Positions 1 to 8,804 of a stretch of DNA of 49,718 nt are shown in pieces. Every line of letters begins with the position of its first letter. Positions within the stretch are counted from its first letter, which is position 1. Under the pieces are notes generated by a model. It had not been told where the DNA came from, did not search any database, and worked only from the letters and a program-made list of their open reading frames with translations. A program made the position numbers and the translations under genes. This DNA is from JAZDCZ01 sp046757925 (GTDB taxonomy: Bacteria > Gemmatimonadota > Gemmatimonadetes > Gemmatimonadales > GWC2-71-9): assembly GCA_046757925.1 (NCBI GenBank), contig JBHHZE010000026.1, positions 1 to 49,718 of the forward strand. Direction: 5' to 3'.

Positions 1-2
1 CG

Positions 3-569
3 AACGGCACGATCGACCGCTTCCCCGATGGCACACCGACCGGCGTGCTGAAGGAGAGTGCCCAACATCTCGTGCGACGGATCATGCCGCGAAGGACGCC
101 GGAGCAGGTTCGAGCGGGCATGCGGGCTCTCGCCGATGCATTCAATAGGGCAGGGATGACGGGCGTCAAAGACCCCGGCATTGGGCCGCGAATGTGGGAA
201 ATGTACCGGGACGTGCTCGCGAGCGGTGACCTTTCCGTTCGAGTATTCTGCTCTGGAGCACGCCAAGACCTTTCTCGATCGGGGAATCACGTGGGCCGAC
301 GGGTCGGATTACAACGTCACCCCGTTCGCCGCGAGCAAGGGACTATGGGCGTCGGTGGCGCGCAAGACACTGCTCGGCAGATGTTCATGGAGGACAAGAT
401 CGGGTCGATCGAAGTCGGTAAGTACGCCGACATCGCCGTGTGGGATCGGGATCTGTACGCGGTACCGGCCGATAGTCTCGAGAACTTGACGGCGCTCGTG
501 ACGGTGTTCAACGGCAAGGTGGTCTATCGATCGGTGGGCGCGCCGGGCGATTGGCCGCGAGGGCGTTAG
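3..569 (+). pseudogene. Decayed YtcJ-like amidohydrolase, 5' end outside window
   Basis: The reading frame is already open at the window edge (NGTIDRFPDGTPTGVLKES), a stretch typical of the YtcJ/amidohydrolase_3 family of metal-dependent hydrolases, usually about 550 residues. From about base 245 the family sequence continues in a different frame: bases 241-372 encode FLDRGITWADGSDYNVTPF and GLWASVARKTL, matching the GSD...P....GLW region near the active site. From about base 375 it returns to the first frame with ARQMF and GSIEVGKYADIAVWDRD, the usual C-terminal beta-sandwich. The segments are joined with much of the catalytic barrel missing, so at least two internal deletions with frame changes have occurred. 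A functional enzyme is very unlikely. The nominal intact reading frame from 45 to 569 mixes real and out-of-frame sequence. Confidence 0.75.
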
Positions 570-626
570 GCAACATGAGGTCTTCAATGACACTCTTAGA
601 GTTGACAAGAACAGGTGGGGCGATCA

Positions 627-2159
627 ATGACAATCAATAGCTCACTGCGAAATCTTTGTGCGCTTGGAGCGATTGCGCTACTCGCGGTCGCGGGCTGCGA
701 CAGTAACAAAGAGGGCGGGGCGGAGAACGCGGCCCAAGCCCTCGTGGCCCGGGCCGCACAATTCGAGCTGGACAGCAAGTGGGTGACGCCGCCGGGCGAT
801 CCGCTGGAACACGCGCTGGCCGGCTTCGCCCAAATACTGTGTTCGGGAGTGTTCATTACGGGACTGGACGTAGCGGAGGCCGCCGAAGATGTCGGGTATT
901 TCGTCTCCAAACCCTACGAGCGGAAACTCGTTACCGATACCGTGGTCGATTACGAGCACAAAGCGGTTCATCTCACACTGAACACTGGTGTGACCCGCAC
1001 CGCCAAGTTCTATGGCGATCAGGGATGCGTGATCCTGCCGCCGGGTGCAGACTCGATCCACTTTGCACCGGAGCCGGTAACGTCCACGCTGCCAGACGCC
1101 ATGCAACAGCCCTGGCCGATGGGCGACGTTCTGTCAGAAGAACCGCTCCCCGCGGAGGTGGACCAAGCCAAGGTGGCGCAGGCGGTAGCCACCGCGTTCG
1201 ATCCGCCCGAGGCACTGACCGCTGCGTTTGTAGTCGTCTACAAGGGTCGCATCATCGGGGAGCGGTACAGGGAGGGTCTGGACAAGGACACGCAACTCGA
1301 GAGCTGGTCGATGGGTAAGAGCCTGACCGGTACACTGATGGGGACGTTGGTGCAAAAGGGCGTCTATAAACTGTGGCAGCCTGCACCCATCGACATCTGG
1401 CACGAGACGCCGGGTGACGCGCGTGCCGGCATAAGGATCGGTGACCTGATGCGCATGTCGTCCGGTCTCCGCTTCGTTGCCCCGCAGGACCCGGACTACG
1501 ATCTCAAGCCCGGCTATCCACAGGGCTACCCCGACCACCTGTACGTGTACACCGGTGCCATCGACTCGTACCAGTGGGCGATCACGCGGCCGGCGCAGTG
1601 GCCGCCCAATACGGTAGGGCGCTACCGCAACTCCGATCCTCTATCCGTCAACTATCTGATCCGCAAGGGTGTCGAGCAGGAACTCGGCGAGGATTATCAC
1701 ACGTACCCGCAGCGCGCGCTGTTCGACAAGATCGGAATCAGAAGGATGTATATCGAGACCGACCCCTACGGGAACTTCCTTTTGCAGGGCTTCGAGTTCG
1801 GTACCGGGCGTAACTGGGCGCGGTTGGGAATGCTGTATCTCCAAGACGGTGTGTGGAACGGCGAACGGATTCTGCCCGAAGGTTGGGTCGACTACGTGAA
1901 CACGGTCGCACCCGCCTGGGAAGCCGACGGCCGGCCGACTTACGGCGGCGGGTTCTTCTGGATCAACGGTACAGAGACCTTCCCCGTGCCGGCCGAGTCG
2001 TTTTACATGGCCGGCGCCGGGGGTCAGTACACGATCGTCATTCCGTCGCATGAGATGGTTGTCGTACGACTCGGGCACTCCAAGGGAAGCAGACCCGGAG
2101 GGCAGGCCCTGAGGCGCGCGCTTGCGCTATTGATGGAAGCGGTGCCGCAGGTTCCCTAA
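627..2159 (+). CDS. Serine hydrolase, class C beta-lactamase-like lipoprotein
   Basis: This 510-residue protein belongs to the beta-lactamase/penicillin-binding serine hydrolase family (Pfam Beta-lactamase). A signal peptide ends in a lipobox-like AVAGC, so it is probably a lipid-anchored periplasmic enzyme. The nucleophile motif SxxK is visible as SMGK (Ser228, Lys231), the second motif YxN as YRN (Tyr333, Asn335), and a GAGGQ near the C-terminus occupies the usual third-motif position. About 190 residues precede the catalytic domain and are not recognised. The ATG at 627 is preferred over the GTG at 615 because an AGGTGG ribosome site lies just upstream. The substrate cannot be told from sequence; relatives include esterases, D-aminopeptidases and 6-aminohexanoate-dimer hydrolases, so antibiotic resistance should not be assumed. 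Confidence 0.85.
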   Translation: MTINSSLRNLCALGAIALLAVAGCDSNKEGGAENAAQALVARAAQFELDSKWVTPPGDPLEHALAGFAQILCSGVFITGLDVAEAAEDVGYFVSKPYERKLVTDTVVDYEHKAVHLTLNTGVTRTAKFYGDQGCVILPPGADSIHFAPEPVTSTLPDAMQQPWPMGDVLSEEPLPAEVDQAKVAQAVATAFDPPEALTAAFVVVYKGRIIGERYREGLDKDTQLESWSMGKSLTGTLMGTLVQKGVYKLWQPAPIDIWHETPGDARAGIRIGDLMRMSSGLRFVAPQDPDYDLKPGYPQGYPDHLYVYTGAIDSYQWAITRPAQWPPNTVGRYRNSDPLSVNYLIRKGVEQELGEDYHTYPQRALFDKIGIRRMYIETDPYGNFLLQGFEFGTGRNWARLGMLYLQDGVWNGERILPEGWVDYVNTVAPAWEADGRPTYGGGFFWINGTETFPVPAESFYMAGAGGQYTIVIPSHEMVVVRLGHSKGSRPGGQALRRALALLMEAVPQVP

Positions 2160-2164
2160 ACGAT

Positions 2165-2192
2165 CGAGCGCCCGTGGTGTTTAGCGCGCTCG
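2165..2192. terminator. Weak possible bidirectional terminator hairpin
   Basis: CGAGCGC at 2165-2171 can pair with GCGCTCG at 2186-2192 across a 14-base loop, between the convergent serine hydrolase and hybrid kinase genes. There is no clear T-tract on either strand, so this is a weak call based on position and pairing only. Confidence 0.3.
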
Positions 2193-2235
2193 TGGTCCCG
2201 AGTGCTACCTGCCTTGCCGCCTCGGTGTGCGGGGC

Positions 2236-3906
2236 TCAGTCGGCCGTGTCCAGTAGCTCCCGCACCTGGTGGGCCAGTTGGGTCAAGGTCCAGGGCTTGC
2301 GAATGAAGGGAATCGACGCGCCGAGGTTTGCGCGTTCCTGAGCGTCGCGCTGCGAGTATCCGCTCGCGAACATGAACTTGACATCGGATCCGTCGCGTCG
2401 GATCGCCTCGAACAGGTCCCGGCCGCCGAGCTTGGGCATGATGAGATCTGACAGCACCATATCTATTTCGCCGCGGTGCGACCGAAACAGGGACAGTCCC
2501 TCGGCGCCGTTCGCCGCAGTAAGCACCGTGTATCCGTACTTTGTGAGCGCGCGGCTCGCGGCTCGCCGGAGGATGTCTTCGTCTTCGACGATGAGAATCG
2601 TCTCCGTGCCGCCGCGCAACGGTTGTTCGCGTTCCGTGTCAGGTTCGGACTTGGCCTCCACCTCGACCACCGGGAAATAGAGTTTGATGGTGGTCCCCTC
2701 GCCGATCTCGCTGTATACGTGCACGAACCCACGATGCTGCTTCATTAGTCCGTAGATCATGGCCATTCCAAGACCCGTGCCCTTGCCCGGTGCCTTGGTG
2801 GTGAAGAACGGGTCGAACAGCTTCTGTTGAGTCTGCTGGTCCATGCCGACACCCGTATCGGTGACCGAGACGCAGACGTACTTGCCTCTGGTCACCCACG
2901 GATGCGTCTCCTGGTACTCGTCGCCCAACTCCGCTCCCGATACCTCCAGGCGAATGCTTCCGCCTCTCGGCATGGCATCGCGCGCGTTGGTGACGAGGTT
3001 CATGAGTATCTGCTGTACGGCGGTTCTGTCGGCGTCGACCGCCCTAACGGTCTCGCTCGCGTGCGTGTGAATCTCGATGTTCTCGGGAATGAGATGTCTC
3101 AGCATCTCGGACTGTTCTACTACGAGCTTTTGCAAATCTGTCGCAACGATTCGGAGCTCCGCTTGGCGGCTGAACCCGAGGAGCTGGGCGATCACCCTCG
3201 CGCCGCTCTCTCCCGCCACGATGATGTCTTCTGTGCTTGCTCGGAGTTCGGCCAGCGACGGCGGCAGTGAGTCGTGGATCAGCTCGGCATTTGCCAGAAT
3301 CACCGACAAGAGATTGTTGAAATCGTGCGCGATGCCTCCGGTGAGCTGCCCGACGGCCTCGATTTTCTGTGCTTGACGGAGGCGGTCCTCCAGCGCACGG
3401 TGCTGTTCGTCGAGCTGGTGGTTGGAGCGTTTGAGGGCAGCCTCTTTCCGCTTGCGTACCGTAACGTCTTCGCAGGTGGTTACGACTCCGATGGGCTCGC
3501 CCCGTTCGTCCTTCACGACGTCCGACATGAGTTGGACCGGAAACACGGTACCGTCCTTCCGCATGTTCCAACTCTGCCGCCGCCAACTCTCGAGCGAACG
3601 TAGCTCATCGAGCGTCAGTGGCGAGCGGTGCTCCTCGAGCGAAAGGATCCCTACGTCTTTGCCTATGAGTTCATCGACCGTATACCCGTGCATGGCCGCG
3701 TCAGCCGGATTCGTATAGACTATCCGGCCCTCGACATCTATCACGGTGATCCCGAGCTGCATGGTGTCGAGCGCCTTTTGGAAGCATCTGAGTTGGCGCT
3801 CGCCGTTGCTGGAGCCCTCTGCTGATTCCTCCTCACAGAGGCAAGCAAGGTAGCCGGGCCCACTGATATGAGCTGTTCCGCGGACTTGCGGTGAAGCGTT
3901 GTCCAT
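2236..3906 (-). CDS. Hybrid PAS sensor histidine kinase with C-terminal receiver
   Basis: This 556-residue cytoplasmic protein has no clear membrane segment. In order it carries a PAS domain (about 45-150), a HisKA dimerisation domain with the phospho-acceptor in GGIAHDFNNLL (His194), an ATPase domain with N-box NLVTNARDAM, G1 box DTGVGM and the FFTTK/GTGLGM lid motifs, and a C-terminal receiver (ILIVEDED, then SDLIMPKLGG with the phospho-acceptor Asp, then RKPW). It should autophosphorylate on His and pass the phosphate to its own receiver. The ATG at 3906 is chosen over a GTG at 3984 because GGAGGG lies six bases upstream. It is last in a minus-strand cluster with two stand-alone receivers and another kinase, separated by about 330 bases. 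The ligand is unknown. Confidence 0.9.
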   Translation of the reverse strand: MDNASPQVRGTAHISGPGYLACLCEEESAEGSSNGERQLRCFQKALDTMQLGITVIDVEGRIVYTNPADAAMHGYTVDELIGKDVGILSLEEHRSPLTLDELRSLESWRRQSWNMRKDGTVFPVQLMSDVVKDERGEPIGVVTTCEDVTVRKRKEAALKRSNHQLDEQHRALEDRLRQAQKIEAVGQLTGGIAHDFNNLLSVILANAELIHDSLPPSLAELRASTEDIIVAGESGARVIAQLLGFSRQAELRIVATDLQKLVVEQSEMLRHLIPENIEIHTHASETVRAVDADRTAVQQILMNLVTNARDAMPRGGSIRLEVSGAELGDEYQETHPWVTRGKYVCVSVTDTGVGMDQQTQQKLFDPFFTTKAPGKGTGLGMAMIYGLMKQHRGFVHVYSEIGEGTTIKLYFPVVEVEAKSEPDTEREQPLRGGTETILIVEDEDILRRAASRALTKYGYTVLTAANGAEGLSLFRSHRGEIDMVLSDLIMPKLGGRDLFEAIRRDGSDVKFMFASGYSQRDAQERANLGASIPFIRKPWTLTQLAHQVRELLDTAD

Positions 3907-4236
3907 GTTCGTACCCTCCGGCAGCCCGGCCGCCTTCAGTCGTTTCTGCACCGAAGGCCCGTTGGCTTTGCGTGCGGCGATCACTCGCCGGTTGCCTTTT
4001 ACGGACGGCAGCAGTGTGCTGCAGGCGACGTTGGTCTCCCAACTAGTCAGTGAGCAATACGCGTGCCGCCTGCGGGAACTTTCTAAACGTAAACGTGACA
4101 GTATGTTACAAATGGAACCCCGTCAGTCGCTTGCAATGAAATGAGGCATTATGGGGGGAACGTTGCAAACGGCACGCCGACGCACGAAAGTGATCCACAT
4201 CACCGGGGCGCGGTGCTGCTCGGTCGGGTCCCTTTC
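3907..4236. other. Intergenic gap upstream of hybrid kinase
   Basis: This stretch of about 330 bases lies between the response regulator and the hybrid kinase gene. The first 78 bases could be coding only if the kinase used the upstream GTG. I saw no convincing RNA gene, repeat or strong terminator. The part around 4080-4140 is richer in A and T than its surroundings and may hold the kinase promoter on the minus strand, but no clean -35/-10 pair stood out. Confidence 0.4.
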
Positions 4237-4611
4237 TCAAGCCGTGTGTTCCTCTATGCACTCCACGACCCTGTCCGGGTCGAGCGGCTTTGCAAGGAAG
4301 GGATAGCCGCCGATGGTGCCTCCCGTGGCATCGACTTCGTCCTTCTTTACCAGGGCGGTGAGAAAGACTACCGGTGTACCGCGGAGCACTTCGTCGTCTC
4401 TCATCTGTGCTGCGACCTCTGCGCCGTCGATGTCGGGCATCATGATGTCCAGCAAGACGAGATCGGGGCGAAACTCGCGCGCCGTCTGAACCGCCTTCGA
4501 TCCTTCGTTCTCGGCTACCACCTCGTACGCGCCAGTCCCTTCCAGGTAGAGCTTCAACGTGCGCGTAATGATCGCCTCATCGTCAACAAGTAGAATCCGT
4601 TTCTTTGCCAT
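4237..4611 (-). CDS. Single-domain response regulator (CheY-like)
   Basis: This 124-residue protein is a lone receiver domain. The acidic pair is Asp10-Asp11 in LLVDDE, the phospho-acceptor is Asp55 in LLDIMMPD, the conserved Thr is Thr85 and the conserved Lys is Lys108 in FLAKPLDPD. No output domain follows, so it probably works by protein contact or as a phosphorelay shuttle. Its start overlaps the 3' end of the membrane histidine kinase gene by 29 bases, which suggests translational coupling and that this kinase is its partner (inference). Confidence 0.92.
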   Translation of the reverse strand: MAKKRILLVDDEAIITRTLKLYLEGTGAYEVVAENEGSKAVQTAREFRPDLVLLDIMMPDIDGAEVAAQMRDDEVLRGTPVVFLTALVKKDEVDATGGTIGGYPFLAKPLDPDRVVECIEEHTA

Positions 4612-5662
4612 TTGTGGGTTTCCTCTCTTGGGTTTCCTCCTCGGGAACGTCGAAAACTATTGTGACTCTGGCGCCGCCTTCTTCTCGGTTGCAGATGTCT
4701 ATGGTGCCGCCGTGCATCTCGACGATCTGGCGCGATACCGACAGGCCCAGACCGGTACCCTGGCCCGTGGGCTTAGTTGTAAAGAAGGGATCGTAGAGCT
4801 TGGCCAACTGGTCTTCGGGAATCCCGGTGCCCGTGTCATCCACTTCGAGCACTACCATTCTGGCGCCGGTTGCAAACGGATCGTTGTCTGGATCTTCGGG
4901 TTCTCCCACAACGATTCTACGCCTCTTCACGTAGGTTCTCGCGGTGATTCTACCACCTGCGGGCGTCGCGTGAGCGGCGTTGGTGAATACGTTGACGAGA
5001 ACTTGCTGTACCTTCAGACTGTCCAACTCGAGCTTAGGGAGGTCGCGAGTCAGATCCTTGGCGAACTTCACGTGATTCTTAGTGAACTCGTGTTTCACCA
5101 TGAGCGCCGATTTTTCAACGAGATCATTCAGATCCTGTGGTGAGGTGTCGAGTTCATGCGCCGAGGAAAAGTCGAGCAGTCCTCGAATCACCGCATCGGC
5201 GCGGTGCACCGCCGTGCGCATGTCATCGAGGACGCCCTGCACCTCTTCGTCGTCCTTGAACCGCTGCGACAGGTATTGGACCGCGGTAATCAGCGCCATC
5301 AGTGGGTTCTTGACCTCATGTGCTACTCCTGCGGCCAGCTGGCCCACCGCCTCGAGCTTCTCGACCTCGATGAGCTTCCACTGCGCGAGCTGCAGATCGA
5401 AGTGCGACTTCCGGAGGTCGGTATAGGCACGGCGCAAATCGTGTTCGGCGCGTTCACGCTGGGTTACCTCTGCGCGTACCTCCGAAAACCATCCGGCACC
5501 GAGAGCCAACCCTATGTAGGCCGCTATCGCATACACAAAGAACGGCCAATCCCCTATTTGCCACGATAGGAACAGCCCCAGCAGGTAGGCGAGCACGAGT
5601 ATCACCATTCCAACGGCGAGAGCCACGGTCACACCATGCCAGCCGCGATAAGTGCAGAGCAA
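4583..5662 (-). CDS. Membrane sensor histidine kinase, downstream open part
   Basis: The open part, read from a TTG at 5662, is 359 residues. It has two hydrophobic segments (about 11-33 and 39-58), a coiled linker, a HisKA domain with the acceptor in AAGVAHEVKNPL (His115), then an ATPase domain with NVFTNAAHATPAGG, DDTGTGIPEDQL and FFTTKPTGQGTGLGLS. The catalytic region looks intact. The TTG is unlikely to be the original start, because sense-looking membrane sequence continues in frame upstream to about 5840, broken only by a TAG at 5687-5689 (described separately). The gene sits between two single-domain response regulators and overlaps the downstream one. A shortened kinase with fewer membrane helices may still be made; its sensing ability is uncertain. 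Confidence 0.75.
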   Translation of the reverse strand: MLCTYRGWHGVTVALAVGMVILVLAYLLGLFLSWQIGDWPFFVYAIAAYIGLALGAGWFSEVRAEVTQRERAEHDLRRAYTDLRKSHFDLQLAQWKLIEVEKLEAVGQLAAGVAHEVKNPLMALITAVQYLSQRFKDDEEVQGVLDDMRTAVHRADAVIRGLLDFSSAHELDTSPQDLNDLVEKSALMVKHEFTKNHVKFAKDLTRDLPKLELDSLKVQQVLVNVFTNAAHATPAGGRITARTYVKRRRIVVGEPEDPDNDPFATGARMVVLEVDDTGTGIPEDQLAKLYDPFFTTKPTGQGTGLGLSVSRQIVEMHGGTIDICNREEGGARVTIVFDVPEEETQERKPTNGKETDSTC

Positions 5663-5686
5663 GAACGCCGGCAGCAGAGCCAGCAG

Positions 5687-5848
5687 CTACATCAGCGAAC
5701 CGTACTCGGCGAGCGATTCCCTGAAGAACAGCGCCCCCGAGACAGAGACTGCCAATGCGAGCGAAGATAATGCCAGGGCACGCGGCGGTACCGCGTACGT
5801 ATACCGCTGAAAGTTCTGAGCACCTGGCCGCTTGCTGCGCTCAGTCAG
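5687..5848 (-). pseudogene. 5' membrane segment of the histidine kinase, cut by an in-frame TAG
   Basis: Reading the minus strand in the same frame as the kinase gives protein-like sequence upstream of the annotated start: TYAVPPRALALSSLALAV, then SGALFFRESLAEYGSLM, then TAG at 5687-5689, then LLALLPAFLLCTYRGW running straight into the kinase. It looks like the first one or two transmembrane helices of a multi-helix sensor domain. The frame reaches back to the end of the upstream response regulator, where GGGAG precedes a CTG at 5848; no ATG, GTG or TTG start was found there. The TAG could be a true nonsense mutation, a sequencing error, or a recoded or translationally bypassed codon. Confidence 0.55.
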
Positions 5849-6212
5849 CTCCCAATACCTCGTTGACCGTCGTTAGGAGTTCGTCCGGAGTGAACGGCTT
5901 TGCCATGGTCTGGATCGCCCCGAACCGGGCTGCGATATCCAGTACCCTTTCATGGTCCACCACACCACCGCCGGAGATGGCGATGATTTTTGCATCCCGC
6001 ACTCTCTGCTTGAGCCTGATAATGAGTTCCATGCCGTCCATACCGGGCATGAAGATGTCAACGATGCTCAAGTCCACATCGTGCCGCTCGAACAGATCGA
6101 GCGCCTCCTGCCCCCCGGTGGCCAGCAATACTTCGTGGTTCGCGTAGAGGAGCGAGCGCTCGATCGCCCTCCGCATCGAGGTGTCGTCTTCGGCTATCAG
6201 GATGAGCGCCAC
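5841..6212 (-). CDS. Single-domain response regulator (CheY-like)
   Basis: This 123-residue receiver-only protein has the acidic pocket AEDD (Asp9, Asp10), the phospho-acceptor Asp52 in SIVDIFMPGMDG, Ser80 at the switch Thr/Ser position and Lys105 in MAKPFTPD. It is the first gene of the minus-strand signalling cluster. Its stop overlaps the likely original 5' end of the membrane histidine kinase, which supports a regulator-kinase-regulator operon. There is no DNA-binding domain, so any output must be through another protein. Confidence 0.92.
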   Translation of the reverse strand: MALILIAEDDTSMRRAIERSLLYANHEVLLATGGQEALDLFERHDVDLSIVDIFMPGMDGMELIIRLKQRVRDAKIIAISGGGVVDHERVLDIAARFGAIQTMAKPFTPDELLTTVNEVLGAD

Positions 6213-6375
6213 GGCGAGGCTCCGGAAGAATCGTTGCGAAGAACGTCTGTGAGTTCAATTTGAGAGAGCAGAGTCGAACGAGCAAGGGGTGCAAACCGGC
6301 GTGATCCCGTGTCGTATGGAGGCCGTGAAGAGAATGACTCCCGGAGCGCAGGTGATGCAGTGCTGGCTATAGATG

Positions 6376-7734
6376 TCAATGGAAGTCGTGCCGTGGGCTT
6401 TCACCCACCGCCGCCTTGGCCTCCTGCCTCGCGGCCACTAACCTGTCGAACTCCTCCTGCTCCAGGTATGTCACGTCTATCCATGCGTGTGCCATCTCGT
6501 CTACGGTGCGGTCGCCCCAGCCGACCCATTGCGCGGGATCGGGGTTGTTGGGGTTCTTGTCGGTGTTGTCGTGCCATGCCGTGATCACCAGCGTCGTACC
6601 TTTCGGCAGGAGTGGAGCCACGTCGTTGGCGTAAACGTAATTGACGTGCCAGTTCCACTGGAAATTGTTGACCGAACTCAGCAGTTCCTCGCGACCGTCC
6701 GGATAGATCGCCCTGATCGACATCGCCTTGCCGCGCATGTGCATGTGCGGTTGGAAATTCTCCAACCTGGCAGGCGCTGGCAACACGTGGAAGTCCTGGG
6801 TAACTGCGATCTTGCCGGGTGGAATATCGAGATTCGATCCGTTTGTGGCGTCGAAGAACCTTAGCACGGTGCGATGCTTGGGGACCATGTCCTTGGGATA
6901 AAAGTACACGCCGAGTTCCACTTGGTTGTCCTTGATCTCCTCTCCGACGGCGTGCATGTGGACCTCCCAATGGATCTTGGATCCCGGCAGCATGAGTTTG
7001 CCGGCGTCGGGCGCGAAGATCTCACCGACCTTCCCGACCGCCCATTCCATGAACAACCCAGGGCTCCTCTGGGCGCCTTCGGCCGTCGAGGCCAGCCCGG
7101 TGATTCCTGCTTCATCCTGCTCCAGGAAGGTGAGTACGTGATGCACGATCCTGCGGCCGTCCGGATATGACGGCTTGACCTCGATGGCCCGCACCCACCG
7201 CGGCTCCGTGAGGCCCGTCTCGACGACCGGTCTGAACCATTTGTCTTCAGTGTGGGCCGCGAGAGTATACGGCTCGGACCGGATGACGAGATCCGGCTCG
7301 CCGAAGCGGTCGGCGAGTTGCCAGCGGTTGGGATCGGGAAACTTCTTTGGCGGCGGCAGGTCGCGCTCGTCGCCGAACGGCGCGCCCCCGTCCACCCACC
7401 GCACTATCGTTTCGATCTGCTCGTCGCTCAAGCCACGGTCGTTCTTGAACTCCCGGATACCGACTGACCGGTCGATGTGCCAGGGCGGCATGATCCGGTT
7501 CTGCACCTTGTACTTCATGAGTTGGGCGTACGGCCGGGCATCGTCGTAGGTCAAGAGCGACATCGGTGCAATCGAGTTGGGTTGGTGGCACACCTGACAC
7601 TTCTCCTGAAGAATCGGCGCCACATGCTTCGCAAAGGTGATCTCTTGTTGGGCCTGGCCCGAGAGGGCCGCGGGTAGGAACATGCCGGCCAGGAGGCAAC
7701 CCACGATCCGCCGGCAGAAGCTGGTCCCAGTCAT
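6376..7734 (-). CDS. Exported cytochrome c / copper type II monooxygenase-like protein
   Basis: This 452-residue protein starts with a signal peptide. One heme c site is clear as CQVCH (46-50), within a segment (HVAPILQEKCQVCHQPNSIAP) typical of secreted c-type domains fused to ascorbate-dependent copper type II monooxygenase-like modules. Downstream are candidate copper ligands: a His pair in RRIVHHVLTF, HMHAVGEE, and HMHMRGK, with NFQWNWHVNY near the end. The fold resembles peptidylglycine hydroxylating monooxygenase, but activity in these bacterial heme-fused proteins is not established. It probably acts in the periplasm. The start has a strong GAGGAGG site. It follows the next gene upstream by 13 bases, so the two are likely co-transcribed. 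Confidence 0.82.
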   Translation of the reverse strand: MTGTSFCRRIVGCLLAGMFLPAALSGQAQQEITFAKHVAPILQEKCQVCHQPNSIAPMSLLTYDDARPYAQLMKYKVQNRIMPPWHIDRSVGIREFKNDRGLSDEQIETIVRWVDGGAPFGDERDLPPPKKFPDPNRWQLADRFGEPDLVIRSEPYTLAAHTEDKWFRPVVETGLTEPRWVRAIEVKPSYPDGRRIVHHVLTFLEQDEAGITGLASTAEGAQRSPGLFMEWAVGKVGEIFAPDAGKLMLPGSKIHWEVHMHAVGEEIKDNQVELGVYFYPKDMVPKHRTVLRFFDATNGSNLDIPPGKIAVTQDFHVLPAPARLENFQPHMHMRGKAMSIRAIYPDGREELLSSVNNFQWNWHVNYVYANDVAPLLPKGTTLVITAWHDNTDKNPNNPDPAQWVGWGDRTVDEMAHAWIDVTYLEQEEFDRLVAARQEAKAAVGESPRHDFH

Positions 7735-7747
7735 GAGGTGGTCCTCC

Positions 7748-8596
7748 TCACTCTCGCTTTACGTTTACCTCAACGAAACCGTTCGTCCAGCAGCACTGCG
7801 CGTGCCCGGCGTTGGCGACGCCCGAGGCATCATTGGCGCGTACTCGCAGGACGTAGTCTCCCGGTTCGTTGAAGGTAACCGTGGTGGTCATTTTGCCCCC
7901 GGCCGTGGGGACGCCAGCCGTGGGTTGGCTGAAGGTCGCCTCGCCAGGTCCTCGATGCTTGAACCAGGTGAGGGTGATAGGCACTCCTTCCTTGCCCACG
8001 CGGGCGACACTCCCGGAACTCCGACCATCGTCTCTCGCCCAGACTCTCAATGTCACCGGCTGTCCCAGCCGAGCCGTGAGCTCAGGTCCCGTGATCCCCA
8101 GGGGGCCGCTTCCCTCCGGTCCGTCAGGGTCGAACTTGAGCACGGGCGGCGTGTTGCCCGAGCCCGCTTCACCCCTCACCGCGTCGATCTTCCAGGCGCG
8201 CTTTAGACTCCCGGGGATGGAGAAGGTCTGGCCCCTGATCTTGAGCGTCCAGACGATCCGCTTGTCCCCAAAATCCGCTGGCACCCTGACGGCGAAGATA
8301 CCCCAGTGCCTGCGGGGCTCGAACCGCGTGGGCTGTCCCCGGTCCGCTCCCCCCGGCTCCATGAAGTTGTTCGGCCCGATCGGGATCTCCAGCACTTCTT
8401 CGGAGTTCCGATTGAAATAGCCGAAGGACAGGCTGTAAGTACCGTCGGCATTTTCGTACCAGCCTTCAAACGCGGGTGTCACCGTCTGCCCCGACGCGCT
8501 CGCCGGCGCGAGTGGCAACTGAACGGCCCCCACGAGTGGAGCAGTCGCAACGACAACGGGAACGACGAGGCAGAGTATGAAACACGATCTTCGCAT
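7748..8596 (-). CDS. Exported protein of unknown function with C-terminal Ig/PKD-like domain
   Basis: This 282-residue protein begins with a signal peptide after MRRSCFILCLVV. The N-terminal half contains an unrecognised beta-rich domain (EGWYENADGTYSLSFGYFNR, then RHWGIFAV and PADFGDKRIVWTL). The C-terminal part resembles an immunoglobulin/PKD-type sandwich (VTLRVWARDDG, TTTVTFNEPGDYVLRVRAND), and HAQCCW sits near the end. ATG 8596 is chosen because GAGGAG lies just upstream; a longer frame from 8761 would add 55 non-hydrophobic residues ahead of the signal peptide. The gene lies directly upstream of the heme/copper protein and probably works with it; whether it is a partner or a chaperone is unknown. 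Confidence 0.7.
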   Translation of the reverse strand: MRRSCFILCLVVPVVVATAPLVGAVQLPLAPASASGQTVTPAFEGWYENADGTYSLSFGYFNRNSEEVLEIPIGPNNFMEPGGADRGQPTRFEPRRHWGIFAVRVPADFGDKRIVWTLKIRGQTFSIPGSLKRAWKIDAVRGEAGSGNTPPVLKFDPDGPEGSGPLGITGPELTARLGQPVTLRVWARDDGRSSGSVARVGKEGVPITLTWFKHRGPGEATFSQPTAGVPTAGGKMTTTVTFNEPGDYVLRVRANDASGVANAGHAQCCWTNGFVEVNVKRE

Positions 8597-8804
8597 CGAC
8601 TCCTCGAATCTTGGACCTACCGCAATGTTCGCTGAGTCCGCGGATTCCGCAAGCTCAATGTCGCCGCTCTCCCAGTGCTCGAGCAGCGGGGAAACACCGA
8701 TATCGCTTTCAGAGACAGCGTGACCAGCGAGGGACCTGGAGGGGTGGGAAGTCGAGCTCACAGGTTGAGTGGGATAATCGAATGGCGGAAGACGGGTGCC
8801 GCGA

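Noticed and set aside
627..2159. Calling the serine hydrolase a beta-lactamase resistance gene
   Set aside because: The SxxK and YxN motifs are shared by esterases and peptidases; nothing points to antibiotic hydrolysis.
3907..3984. Use of GTG 3984 as the hybrid kinase start
   Set aside because: No ribosome site before the GTG, while the ATG at 3906 has GGAGGG at good spacing.
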